A DNA stretch of 64,000 nucleotides from Paragonimus westermani (taxonomy: Eukaryota; Platyhelminthes; Trematoda; Plagiorchiida; Troglotrematidae), in the NCBI GenBank assembly GCA_008508345.1, contig QNGE01001300.1, forward strand, positions 1 to 64,000, read 5' to 3'. Made by a program: the position numbers and the translations under genes. Shown piece by piece: positions 36,969 to 50,100 of this stretch; position 1 is the stretch's first letter; every line of letters begins with the position of its first letter. The notes under the pieces are model-generated. The model ran no database searches, was not told the DNA's origin, and worked only from the letters and a program-made list of their open reading frames with translations.

Positions 36969-39900
36969 TTGCCCCAGCAATGACCTCATCATTATGACTA
37001 AAATGAATGTAAACACAGCGCAGTATTTAGATGTCACGAGGTTCTGTATTCTTGACATCCTGAAGTAGTGAACTTAGTCTGCACAAGTCCACTATGTGCT
37101 ATTTTAGTTTGTACAGTAGATTTGTCCTGAAGTTTTCTGAGGACATGGCAGCTCGCTTGGCGCTGTGGCTGTGCCACTGTGGTCCTATCGCCTTATATCT
37201 TTGAGTAGACAGCAGCACTTACGTGGACACGGTGGTTAAATTATCCTTAAGAGCTATTACCAGCTTATACAGTCAACGCGATGCGGCTTCGTAGTACGCC
37301 TTATGACACTACCCCTTCCTGATTCAATGAGTGTTTACTTGTGATTGTTAAAACAAAAGCCGAATAACTATTATGGCTGTAAATTGTTTGATTCGATCGT
37401 TGCTTTCCGGGCATTTTCCAGTAACTTTTCGTCTGAGATATGTAGAATTCTTTGTACCATGAACGGAATTGAGATTTTCGGGCACAGCATTACAAGCAAA
37501 GCAGTGAGCATTTTTTCATTGAGTGAACATTATTATTCAGCATGAAGAAAGCAAACTTCTTTCTTCCTCAAATGCATATCTGACCAAAAACACTGGTGAA
37601 ATTTGGCTCCTCCCAGACTGCAACAATGATCTTACTAAGTGGTACCATTTAAAGAGGAATTATGACATACCAGACCTATAGCTCAAAATTTAAGGTCTGT
37701 TGTTGTCACAGTCAAAGGTATAGTGATGAACTAACCTCAACATTCAATATATTTACTCCTTTGCATAATTAATGCACTCACTATCACAGTACTCTTGCCA
37801 AGTTATCAACAGAAACCGTATGGTGACCATTAACGATAACTATTAGAACGTACACAAGTAGAGTTTTCTCGTCAACAGTACACAGCTCTGTACAATCACG
37901 TGGTTCCAGGTGTTATCTTTCTTAAGTTTGTTTTATGAAGCATCTCAATAAATTAGCGTACATTGTTCTGCAATGCCTTGCACGATTCACATTGTAGGAA
38001 CTTCGATATTCCTGATGTCTTCTGGCCCAAACGCTGTCAGATGTGCCGACTATATACTGCATACAAATTCCAATTATCAAACTATGCATACGTATTTTGA
38101 ACTTACAATCAGAGGACAACCTCACTGGAGACTGTCATACAAACAAGTTCATGAGATACTTAACCCCTCAAAACGTTGTGGTATTTTTAAGTAGTAAAAT
38201 GTCCAAAAATTGAAAAGATGTTTATTTCAACGGTGTAGATTTTCAGAACCATTAATTTAAAGTACGTACATTTTGCAAAAACTGCGACCCAGGTATATTT
38301 TTTCATTTTAGTGACAGATTGTAGTGGCATAATGACCATTTTCAAACTTCATGATGAACAACCGTCATACTTCTGTAGTTCCTTTCTTTATGTATCGTCA
38401 GCGTTCGTGATTATATATGGATATCAGTCATTTAGTGGTAGATCACAGTGTGTATTGAAAATAGATAACTTACCGACCATGTAGTCAAAAAGGACCATAT
38501 TAATGTGCGAAAAGACACTGTGACGAAATGATTGGCGGTCTAGCGACGAGAGTTTTGCTTAAACATAGTAATGTTTATTCGCAGTTAAATTAAATCAAGC
38601 TTTGGAAAACAGAAGTACAGCTTTGGGGCAAAATCTGAAAATCCGTGAAAAGTACATGGTTCGTCTTTTCGTTTCACTGGAATGTAGTCGTCGCACTGCT
38701 GCGGCACTACACTGTACAATTTGCCATGTATCCAGTCACAGCCGAACAGTTAGGAAAATGGCTGAACTTCGAAATTCGTAGATTGTTTGTAGACTTCATC
38801 GGCGAGTCACTGAAATCAACTTTCGCCTGTTGTTTACTAACTGCCAAACTGTTTGCGTACACTGCAGCCGGAGATCGATAAAACTGCTTAAGCTCCAACC
38901 GTTTGCGTGATGTTTTTGGTGAGAAATCAGAGACCTCATGGTAAGCAAAATTCATGCCATCAATTTAGCCCAGTATGTAGTAAACAGCTTCGCCTACAAG
39001 TGTCCTTGAAAAACTCGGAACAAACGCCTCTCTCACTATAAAAAACGAATATCCTTCAACTTAGGAAGACGTGTAATTAAGAGAGGTATGTAAATACTAT
39101 ATGGGACCTGCTGAGAGAATTAATTTTGCGTCGCTGATATCGCTAGTAAGCACACGTCAGCTGTAGAATATAAAACTAGCTTTCGTTACGCAATCTCAAG
39201 TTTCTTGTAATTTGTATCTGATTTGTGGTAGCAGCCAAACAAACGCGTTCGCCACAATTCAACTAGGCCACCGATAGCATGACGCTATTGAGAATGAAAC
39301 AGAAGCTATTTAAGCAGTCTGCATGAATGCCAGGACAAATAGCTAGCACCGTAGCAACTCTGTTCATGTCGAATTTCTGTAAGCAAGTAGACGACGCTAG
39401 GACGACACCAGGTTTCAGTGTCTGCTTCTGTTCACAGTGGATGTTTTGTGGTACCTTGCACCCACGACATTAGTTTGTGTTTGTCTGATCAGTCAGTAAC
39501 CACTTCGGATGCATCAGTCTTCGCAGACTCAAGGAACCATTCCGAAACCTGCCCAATTTTAGGTTCAAAATGTTTTTTCAACCATTTATTCATTGTGACA
39601 AACTTCGGGATGTTTTACATACATTTATTTAATGCACAAAGATCTAAAAGCCTCTACAATCAGTTACCGAAGCCTCGTATTGTATTGTATCTAGAAGTGA
39701 CACTTAAGTCTCACACCTCCACAGACATTCAATTTTGTACCCGGCATAAGCAGTACATCTAAACTTCATGTACGGTAGTCCCATCAAGAAAAAAACGATT
39801 TCTGGCACATGATTTATAACACACTGACCTCGTCGTGTTTTTCGTGCGTGCATGAGCACATGAGATATGACGTTGCCTACGTCACCGTATTTCTTATAGG

Positions 39901-41937
39901 CCTTAAATTTGCACCTTTCAATGTTGCTCCATAATTTATTTAAGCACTTGTTACTTCTTTATGTCTTGTCGTCTTCCAGAAAATTCCAGGGAAGCTGATT
40001 GACCAGAGAGCATCAAGGATATGTACTTTATCCCCAGCTAACAATATTGTTCGAATAATCAAAAATTCTTTTTCAAACTACGGCATAGCGCGAACTCAGC
40101 TTGGACCTTGTGTAGTGGTATACTTCGAACCAGAAAGCTGGAAACGGTGTCCTCGAACGTGGATGATGTAATTTTCAAACCACTTAACTGATCTAAACAT
40201 GTTAAAAACCACAGGCTAGCTGCTGGTTATTGCAAAGTTCACGATTTGAAAATCCTGAACGAGCTTCGATGGAGAGAGTGGGAACACATTACAGTGTTCT
40301 ATACAGTAGAATGGCGAGGAGCGAAAATGCGCATATTATGGGACTACTTCAAATGGAACCTGGGAACAGTTCAAATGGGGCAATTTTGGATGACCGCAAC
40401 ATATAATGAGACCTAATGTATGTCATATTTATAATCTCCTGCGCTTCCAGAAAAGTCTTCCAGAAGAGTCCAGAAAGGTCTTCACTGAATGATTAATGAA
40501 ACAAATCTGATATATTGATTCGCCGCTGCACGGTCGTATATCGTCATGGTGTACGAGAAGTGGAAAAACCAATGTTTTAACTTATGTAGCACAAACAGAC
40601 ATTGTTATGTAATAGGTTAAGTCAGGACTTAGCTTTCCACTCAACATGGCCACCAGACCAGCAGTATCAATATGAAACTCAGTGATGACGTCTAAGCAAA
40701 TACATTGGCATTATCACAGTCTTTTCAACTGCAATTGGCTCATGTTTTTCCAACTGGAAATCAGTTGTCTGATTACACTATTTTAATTTCTGTAGTAAAT
40801 TGTCCCTTGAAACAACAGCTTACAGCTTATCAGGTCGCATCTGATTATTTCTTCGGACTTGAAGTAACTGTAAAATTGGCTCCACTTTGTATTCGAAGTG
40901 TTCTTCAGAAGGCTGTGAAACACTCAAACGTAGCCGTTTACAAAAATTGAGTTTTGACTTTCCTCATTTCCGGACACTACTTCAACACTAAAAGACAAAC
41001 TGTGTTGGTTGACAACAAGGCCGTTTTCACTTGCCGTGCACAATTTATTATGCCTGAGATAAAACGACTAGCGAACAAAAGTTAGATAAACATTTTCCTA
41101 GTGGTGTGGACAAGAGAGCTTCAGAAACAACATTTATCTACCCATTTTTCTGCGCTTATGTCGTTAACAAAAGCTACACATATAAGATGGTCTATAGAAT
41201 AAGCAACATTTCGTCGACGAAAACATCTCGATCTGTTAAAGATTTATATGGCCAGGAGTTACCCTCTGCGAGTTGTATGCTGGAAGGTGGTGTACCAGGT
41301 GGTTGAAACTCGTTTGGTTTGCTATCGTTTTAACATTGGACGAAACACAACCAGAGGGTAGTTAATTGTCAGGAGGATACATATGTGCGACTTAATTTTC
41401 ACGTCATTCTGGTGCTATTTTCGCAAATGTACATATATATGTGCTGGACTTGGCCAATTATATAAACAGAAACCAACTGAACTCCGTACTTTCTGTTTGT
41501 TTTTTTAAAAAAACCCAATGATTTGTAAATAGAAACAATGTGATCTTATTCATGGTATAATCTGTCAAGTGGTTAGAACTTTTGTGCAGGTTTCCGAGCA
41601 ATTCCAGATACTTATCGTAAGCACTGAGAACAGCCAGCAGTACGGCTGTAATATATCTATGTAAACTGTGTTTTTAGTATCCTGCGTTGTAGCACTAACA
41701 TTGTGAAAGATACTCTTGCGTAGCCTCTCGTTTCCTCCCAAACACTTAACATTACTACTAAGAAAAGCCTCCCAGAACCGCTGTTACGTGATACTACCAA
41801 TTGTTTGGTTCTGTGCAGTTTGGGAAATCTGAACCTGTATGTCTTGGTTGACACCTAGACTGAGAGACACGGAATTTTGATTTGAAACTCTTGAACGCTT
41901 TGTCCGTGGTCACTCGCTTGCCTCACACAGAGAGTAA
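36969..41937. other. About 5 kb with no recognisable gene
   Basis: Frames reach 114 codons at 39418-39762 (+). Overlapping sense and antisense frames at 38645-38955 look like chance. A repeated TCCAGAA unit occurs four times at 40444-40485. Nothing else is notable. Confidence 0.45.
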
Positions 41938-42561
41938 TTGTCTCACTACTTTTTGGGAAATGTCGTTGCAAAAGTCCTCAAAGAAGAATACTTTTTAGGA
42001 CTTCAAAACTTTAAGTCAGCTCTTGCAGTCGTTGTGTATGAAATCCCACTGGCAAGTATAATGAAAGGTTTCAGGTTACACTTAACCTACCACTGCCACT
42101 ATATCGGGAACATAACTATAACCACACAGCTCTTAACAGCTGGTTGATATCTAAAATTGTCATCATGTAAAGGAACTCGTTTTTGTTATTGTTGGGGATG
42201 TCACATACCTCCCAAAAAACCATCCACTAACTGGAATGAGCATTTACTGTTTTTTTCGTGAAGCCGAATTTCTTTGATGTACCATCATCACATACTGGAC
42301 GCTGGTTTGCTTGTTTTTTCACCCGATGGCTTCACGAGCTATAAAAACGCAAGAGCTGCATTTTGTACTTTGACTTCGACTTTTCGGCACTCGGAAATTT
42401 CGACTGAGACAATAAATGCTCTTTCCGGGAGACCAGTGTTTTTCCTTCCTAGTCGGTTTTGGAGGAATCGGCTCTTCGGGGTACAACAGTGCGTACTATA
42501 TCACCTCGTCGTAGGAATCGTTCCATCTCAATTACATCCATTTGGTCGTTCCGCGACATAA
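41938..42561 (+). other. Low-stop reading frame of about 207 codons, unidentified
   Basis: Two frames of 69 and 95 codons are in the same phase and separated only by two TGA codons (42145-42147 and 42253-42255). About 13 stops would be expected in this length at 40% GC. The product would be hydrophobic and aromatic, with FSPDGFTSYKNARAAF and GRPVFFLPSRFWRNRLFG as its more distinctive parts. I know no family with these. It lies just before a minus-strand PLE end. It could be an old coding segment or chance given the number of windows examined. Confidence 0.2.
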
Positions 42562-42659
42562 CAGTTACTTAGACCGACAAACTCACCCGCCCTAGTTACT
42601 GTTCACATAATTTTACTGTTATGTCGAAAATACTCTACAAAATCATGAGAACCACAAAG

Positions 42660-42698
42660 TAGCGAACAAGACGTTTTATATGTTTAATCGTCAGGCTA
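42660..42698 (-). ncRNA. Hammerhead-like motif in PLE 3' UTR, copy D
   Basis: On the minus strand TAGC is followed by CTGACGA (42688-42694), ten bases, TAAAAC in place of GAAAAC, TTGTTC and GCTA (42660-42663). CTGACGA satisfies the CUGANGA consensus and TAGC/GCTA pair as stem I, as in copy A. The conserved GAAA has become TAAA and stem II does not pair, so cleavage is not expected. Beyond the motif, TTCTCATGA matches copy A as well. Confidence 0.42.
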
Positions 42699-42699
42699 A

Positions 42700-43070
42700 T
42701 TACAACATGCTGAATATAGAAACAGTAATTGGGATGAGTCAGACAGACGGTCAGTGTAGGTTGTGTACGACGTGCTCGTTATCAAATGGTGAGTGACTGT
42801 AGGCCATAGGTGATTAAGTGTCCGGACAAACTTTTTCTGATCGCAGAGGTCGGGGTTGCGCAATCGCATGCTAATGGCTCCGGCAATGGGCAACACTCGA
42901 AACCTCACTATTTTGTTCGATTCCGTGATACTCCGTAAACAATCTGTACACTATCTTTTATGGACGGGCAAACATCACGCCTGAAATCGTTTTATTCACA
43001 CCACTGTTCAACTGTTCACGCACTCTGCCTTGTCGTACGACCAGTACATGATATTCCACACGAGTTAATG
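42700..43070 (-). pseudogene. PLE GIY-YIG domain, frameshifted
   Basis: Reading the minus strand from about 43060: VEYHVLVVRQGRVREQLNSG is a decayed GIY-YIG core (VEYxGRTTR-like), and VNKTIS follows. A TAA and a phase change lead to IVYGVSRNRTK, and a second phase change gives VRFRVLPIAGAISMRLRNPD, then LCDQKKFVRTLNHLWP. The conserved Glu of the AEA motif is Gly here. The C-terminal RNPDLCxQKKFVRTL segment is well kept, and the 3' UTR with the hammerhead-like motif follows. Sequence differences from the other PLE pieces suggest a separate subfamily or an older insertion. Confidence 0.75.
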
Positions 43071-46000
43071 TTTTCATATTTATTGTTTTTTTATTCGCCG
43101 TATTATTATCATGGTGGTCAAACACAGAAAACAAGTTACGTTTTCTGCTTTGTCGTCCTCTTGATTTTACTATCTACTTAAGCATGTTTCACTTTTACCC
43201 GTCTAATTTCTAAATGCCCATTTAAAGCAAGATAATCGGTCAGATACTTTTTGATGGAACAAATTTTCACACCACTATAATGATTGTTAAACCTCTCAGC
43301 ACGCACAGGTATATAGTCGTTTTGTTCCATTGTTGTTCTCACTCATCACCTGACGTTTGCCACACGTTCCGGAACACGGTGGAACATACATATCAACATT
43401 TACCGTTTGTACCATATCGGTGTCAGCATGCGATTTGTTTGCCGCAAGTGCCGTTTTGTTTCTACACGTTTACACCAAGAGCATTTCGTTTCATTAGTAT
43501 TTTTCTCACATATAAGAACAATACCTAGTGGATAATACATGCAAAACACAATTTATAGTGTCGTGAATTTTTCCCAAATGATAAACTGTGTGGAATCTCT
43601 CGAATTCCGCCTAGTATTTTTGTCCTCTTTCTCAGAAGACAATCAACAAATGCATACGTAAAGTTAGGCAAATCTAACCCACTGCCCATTGCGTAAGATG
43701 AAAGGAAATTTGAAAGCTGCAACACGCTCGTGATAAAAGTGCAATCAACCAGAAAGTTTGACTTTTTTCTCAGGGTGAGCACCGCCCACATTTGAACACA
43801 GTCTTCGCATTCTGATGGAAGTTTCAATAAGCCCTTTCAGGGAACAGCACCAGATCGTCTGAAAATTCCATCCGAATTCGCAAGTTGCCATCAAATATGA
43901 GTGACTAAGTCCCTACTACTCATCATTGTTTTTTTAGTTTCACCAAAACCTAGTTTAAGTAAAATGCTCACTCGACGTGGGCTCGTGTGTGTCAGTTGCC
44001 CAATCGAGCGTGATGCGCCGTAATGAACGCGCGTTCTGCATCCGATTGAATAAGTTCTTATTTGCAGTTTGCCGGATTGCGGAAAGTGATTATCTTCACA
44101 GAAGCAGAAACCAGATAGACACCAAGTGAAAGCAGGTTATGACAACGGTGAAACTTTTTGGCTCTCCAGCTGACTAGCAAAAATTTGCCCGGATTATTAA
44201 CTGGTGACTTGTTCTAAAAGTATGTGGGCAGCTGTAGCGAAACCTGTCAAAATATAAAAACTGGCAGCCCACAATGGTTAGACGTTAAAAATTAATACGG
44301 GCAAGGTACACTCATTAACAGAGAACAAAGATTCCACCCCAAGAATGAACTTTATTTTCTCTGTGAAACTCAGAGCTAAGAAAAAACTGCCATTTACTAC
44401 AAGACTCCATGTGTACTAGGGGTGAATTACAGAATGTTTCAACCAAATTTCTTTCATCTGGAGCCAAAATCATATTGAGATTTTGTTTTGAAAGCGGTTT
44501 GAAAATTGGTGGCTCACTAAACTTTGTCAAACGAAAATTGTTTGGGAGAAAGCGCTGGTTATCAGAAAAATGATGAGTTTATGGTAATTGGTGATAACAT
44601 ACATTCTGAAAAGATAGTAGATTGATCCAGAATTACTTCTAAGCAGTAGTTTGCACTGCATAAACAACCCAGCGCATCAATGATGTGAACTTCTTTCAGA
44701 GTGGTTCCTCATTTGGTTGAATGGGATTCAAATTGTTGTCATCAATAACCTTTATATAAGAAACATTTTAAAAACTGACGTTGAAAAATAGATAACTTTT
44801 TTGGATTTAGTTTGCTTCAGCTTAACCACGGAATTACTTATTAGCTAACGTCAGCACAGCACATAGTGTACCTTCTCATACCCGTTCGGTTTATGGTTTG
44901 GAAGTACTAACTCAAAATTTGTTTTTAAATCATATACTGCGTTGTGTGAACGATGTTTGCTTTCGTGGTATCCGTGTTTAATTGTCGATTCTTATCGTGG
45001 AACTCAATAAATGATCGAAATGAAGGGATTCGTTCAGTTCCCGAAACTCTTCACTATGATGGTCTACTGACACTGAAACTGATTAAGCAATCACTAATGA
45101 CAAACCGAAGGTCAGAGAGCACTGGATCTTCTGAATACACAACAATAGAATAGTAGGTTTGGTTATAAGCCAAATATGCAGCTGCAATTTCCGTATCATG
45201 GGCTGTCAATAAAGTGGTTATGGCTGTAACATTTCGAGGAACATTTTGAAACTCAGTAATGTGTGTTTCAATCAAACTCATCATGACGATCAGGAGAACC
45301 AAGCCCAGTATAAGTCCTGAACATTGTGTTGATTAAGCAAGTTAACGTGCATGCAATATGTCAATTCAAATTTGGAAACTGTCATGAACGACTTGGTTCT
45401 GTCAATCAGCTTAATGCGATTGAACAGTATTGTAACAAAATCATTCTGAAAACGAAGTTAACATTACAAACAAAAGTTCAAAATTCATAATTGTAAGCAA
45501 GTTTAATGGAAAGCCATCAACTAAAATGTTTCGGGGATTTTGAGTGTCTCGTAAATGTTTTCAAAAGAGCTGAAAGCTTCGTGATGATTACAGAGGAGTA
45601 TGCAGGACATTTCATCATTGCGAATCAAATATATTACAGCATCGCAACTCGAACTAAATAAGAGATTGCAAAACGCTGTTTTTCATTCTAGCTTTTGTCA
45701 CTACGGACGTTACAACTGAAGAACCTTTTCGTCCAACTTGAATATCTCTCCCATTTGCTTGTAGATTTCTAGTCACACAAGCAATATTGCCAACTCTTTC
45801 GGAAAAAAAGACATGTTCAACCGTTGTTCATTTCTTACCCAGCCGTGGCTGAACGTAAGTATGTTAACACACATGTGCCCAATATAGGGACAACAACGCA
45901 ACAGTAAACAAGGCGGCTTTTTGACGTTTGTAACGGAAGTTAGTTCGAGCTTTTGACCAGCATATGCACTACTGGCGATCAGTACCAAAGGCGGAGTCGA

Positions 46001-46681
46001 GCCTAATGTTGACGACATTTCAAATCACCTGAAGCTGCAGCCAAGCGCAATCAAACTGTGCTTGCGACGTTAATTCTGTTTGCCGGATAACTACTAGCAG
46101 AACACGGCCGTAGTGCATATCCTTTGTGTTTAAAAAATGCGGATTATCGGCTACGTAAAAGTTTGCTCCACTGATGAACACTGGTAAATTTAAAATTAGA
46201 TTACGGTACCAGTTTTTGGAAGCATTTTTTAAATTAAATAAATGGCCATCTCTGAAAGCGCAAGAATTTGGCCCGAGAACTGTATTCCTTACCCTCTTTT
46301 CCGCATGCAACGCTCAGAATTAGGCGGGTGAACGGTAGATTGAAAAAAATTGCGTGTACATTCGTGGTTCTGTGAAATTACTTTGAACCTGGATCAATGT
46401 ATCTATCACGTGGTACGTGTGGCTATGAGAAGCATAAGTCAACTCTCCTTCTGGGTTGCGTACCAGAACATCAGATGAAAGAATGAGGCAAACAGTACTC
46501 CTTAAACTCACGTGAACCGTGTACGATCTGGACTTCTTCAGTTTTCTACTGATGCAGCACAAACGTTCTTTAGTTCAAACACCGTTTTCCAAACCGAAAA
46601 AAATTTGCACGACCGAAAGAGCAGAGGAAGAGTTATGATTACTGAAGAATGTACTGTCCTCGATAAGCTGTCCTGAAAAAT
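43071..46681. other. No recognisable gene; several short minus-strand frames
   Basis: Minus-strand frames follow one another: 43525-43827 (100 codons), 44315-44530, 45054-45302, 45773-46018, 46020-46310 (96) and 46320-46562. 46020-46310 and 46320-46562 share a phase. Composition is protein-like (for example DERNLVETFCNSP at 44315-44530), but no domain, signal peptide or consistent splice-site pairing was found. A possible donor GAAC/GTAAGT lies at 45851 on the plus strand, opposite to these frames. Confidence 0.3.
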
Positions 46682-47176
46682 TTATCCATCATAACGGCCA
46701 ATTACGCTTTCTTGACGCTTATCGTACGGAAGATACAAATGGAATGTTCTTTCGGTCACCCTATGAAGACAAGAACCATATGTTAAGGTTGAATCAATAT
46801 CTGGAATTGGGACAACGTCCGATTTATATCTCCGCCAGCCATCGTGCACTGGCCGTATACTCTTACCAGCAGTAATGAAGCCCATTCTTGTACTCTGATA
46901 CGTTAATTGCCTCATTTTCCACCAATACATCCGCTGACACTCTGGAAGAAGATAGAGATGACTGGAGAAAGGAGTCAAGCAGCATCTACCAAAGTGGTAA
47001 AACAAATCTCTGGACCACTCGAGGAAAAGTTTCCGGCTAAAAACCGAAGCTCGGCCCTGTGGACTGCTTAACATCCGGTTCACACCAGTTCCACGACTGA
47101 AATAGTCGTCATTACCCAGGGTGATCACAACGGTTAAAAACACAGGTTCTTTGAGGCCATAGAAATCGCTCATCAT
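46682..47176 (-). other. Unassigned 164-codon open frame
   Basis: This is the longest uninterrupted frame outside the gypsy element. It is rich in Arg, Tyr, Leu and Ser with several Trp and Cys residues and no motif I recognise. The plus strand of the same stretch is also fairly open, with RSPYEDKNHML and QRPIYISASHRAL before a TAA near 46877, so the strand cannot be decided by eye. At this base composition a frame of this length is only mildly unusual in 64 kb. Confidence 0.15.
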
Positions 47177-50100
47177 AACCTTCTGCTGTGCGCCACGACG
47201 GACTTAGAAATCACAGAACATCAGCGCTGGTTTTCTTAATCATGGTCAAGGTAACTTTAGGACCCCACAACGGCTTTCCCAGCTAACTCTTCGTCTAATT
47301 AATTCCGTGTTACAGGTTTGCAGCTAAAAATAGGTATAAAGTGAATGCACCTCCTAAAATTCGTTGGCTTCCTTTATTCTTTAAACCAATGAGAGTGGAG
47401 GATTATCTTGGGTTTTCGAAGGACTAAATGTGATACACTTCAGCGGTTATGGGCAATTGACATTACCATTCACATGCGACTCCTTAAGTAACTTATTCAA
47501 TTGCATAAGATAACTAATTTGTTTTCTCCGACATATTTTTGGATCTGATACACAGCGTTTGTTATTGAGTGCAAAGCATGTATAGAAAATATGTGTGCTG
47601 ACGCGTTGAATAAATAAAATATTTCTGTTAGAGAAAATGTGGACCGACAAATAGGTTCACGGTGATCTGAAGTTGTCTCCGCTAATATTTGTTCAACAAG
47701 GGATGGCTATACCAGCAGGAAAGCTGATGTCAAGCACAACCAACGTTCGCCGCATAGTGATCGCATTTTTTAACAGTGCACGGTTAGTATTCATTCCACC
47801 TCGGATCCAACGGAACACTAAATCTTCAACTTTCTGAAAAAATGGTTATCAAATGAAACGGGATAAAACGCTTTATTTACATTTGTGTGGATTAGATTTC
47901 ACCCTGAAAAACAGTACCATTTTTTGACGATAGAATTATGGATACTGCATGGCATCAGCTGTAGTAATAAAATCACAATTGTATTTTGTGTGGCCATATT
48001 TAGCGTTGGTGAACAACCTGCAATATTAAAAAATACTAGCTATAGAAACCCCTAGAACTGTCAACTTGCTAATATGGATAGTTTGATTAAATTTCTGCCT
48101 CTTGTTTGCAAACACTCATACATCATTACTGCATCTTTAGTAGACTTAAAGAAACTTGATAAATAGAGTATTTATGAACTAACTGCAAAGAAGACTTATC
48201 TCGTTTGACACCGACTTGTTTTATCGATTTTTTTGTACGTGAATCTCAAATATTTCCGTTATTAGTTAAGCACCTTTTGCATTGTATTTAAAAACGTACA
48301 TTGACAAACTAGAACTGATAAAGCTGTCTTTGCTTGCAAGCCAACTGTCAGTTAGTAAGAGTAAGTGAGGTGTTCACATCCTTCTGTTATCTTCGAAAGT
48401 TCAGCCAACATTTTGTGCACTGTAATCCTTAAGGTGTTTCCCTCCTAACTAATCGTGCATATCAGTTAATGTCGCCAAAGACTCGAGTGTGATTCATATT
48501 CACAGGATTATATCATTAGAAGGATCACCGTGTTGAGTTGTTTTCAGTGGATAGGACGTGGGAAAATGCATACAGATATTTTCTAATAGGATTAGTATTC
48601 GAGTTTTCCCACTGCATATGATGGAGGACGTTGTTATCAGCAAACTTCAACATCGATAGTGCCGCGAACGGATTCCGAACGTCGGGTTAGGAATAGTGCT
48701 AGCTGTACGCGGTGCATTCTCCTTGTGATTTATTGCAACGGCATAACCCGTAGCGTTAAGTTTAGTTGTTTTCCTTTTGAGAGTGGCATTTTTTGGCGGG
48801 ACACAAATTGAGATCATGTAACTCAGTAGCTGTAATAAGTCAGTTGGCAAATATTTCATGAGTGAGTCAGCAATTGATGTTGAGATAACGGGCATGTGGA
48901 TGCACCATTCTTAATAGCAAAGCCAGCTCACATAAGACATTGAGGGCATATCTGCAGACTGGTGTCACGAACTCAGTAAAATTGTACGACATTTTGTTTA
49001 CAAATGAGAAGTTGAATAGTGCTTGCATTATTCACAATGTGGCTGGATATTCGAGCCAATAGATTCGGTTAGGTAATTAGTGTTTGCCAAAAACGCTACA
49101 CAATGAATGATTGAATGGAATCCAAATCCTGCCGCAGGATAGATGTTCAAATGCGTGCAACATTCTAACACTGTGTCTCTCTTCACAGGCGTCTAGTTGA
49201 ACGGTTACCGAGAACTCGGGAAGCCGTAACGATTACACGTGTTGTTCAGATTACATCGACCTGTTCACTTTACAGATTTACGTGCTGTGTGCAAATGGTG
49301 ATTTAAGGACACTATGAACCGAGTGTTTACAAAGCTTTTACGTAAAAGTAAACAACTAATTTGATCACTTAATGCATAACTTAGCTCGGAAAACGAATAT
49401 TTCATATTCAGAGGGAGTTATTTGCTTTCTTCTCTATACTGGAATCATTTTGGCTCAAGTGAAATGACCAACTGACAGGTCGGTTGGCAAACTTGAGTTA
49501 AAATATTGTAGGCAAATTCAATAGATGGCAAAACTGTCGGGTTGATGAACTGCGTTACTATTATTCGAGTTTTGAGTCTCATACGAGTGAGGCGAGCTGG
49601 TGAATTCAGATCAGCCTAGCTTCGATAAAGGCAAATAACTTTGGGACCCGCATGCGTAACAATATTTCCAGTGAGCTCACTTGCAATCTGCCATCGTGGC
49701 ATGTTTGGTCATCGATGAAGTTTGGCTCAAACGGCTGCTTCACCCGTTTAGTACTGTTGCGTCACCTGTTATTCAACCAATTCTGGACAGGTTCTGGTGT
49801 CTGATGTGGCAGTTTGGGGATATTTTGCCTAACTAGATATCAGTGTAATGTCTGATGAAAAAAAATGATGTGGGTAGTTAAGCCGTAGCGTCTGACATGA
49901 AATGTGCTTGGTTTATCTCATGTTTATTCGTAGCATAGATTTCTCAAGCAGGGTATGCTGAAAAAATTGACGTGCACTAGTATCGATTTTTATCTTATCC
50001 TACACGCCCCTCATACCGTTACTCCACTGGATAATCAGTCCAGGTATAATATACTATGTGACAAAAACTGAGAACGCGATCGATTCCAAAATCTGTTAAA

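Noticed and set aside
39974..39986. TTCCAGAAAATTC, a perfect three-unit heat-shock element
   Set aside because: Nine fixed bases are expected by chance about every few hundred kilobases. No gene or promoter was recognised nearby.
45800..45860. Possible further SINE copy (GTTCAACCGTTGTTCAT, then CCCAGCCGTGGC)
   Set aside because: Needs a large internal gap and has no body or ribozyme sequence after it, so it is too short to call.
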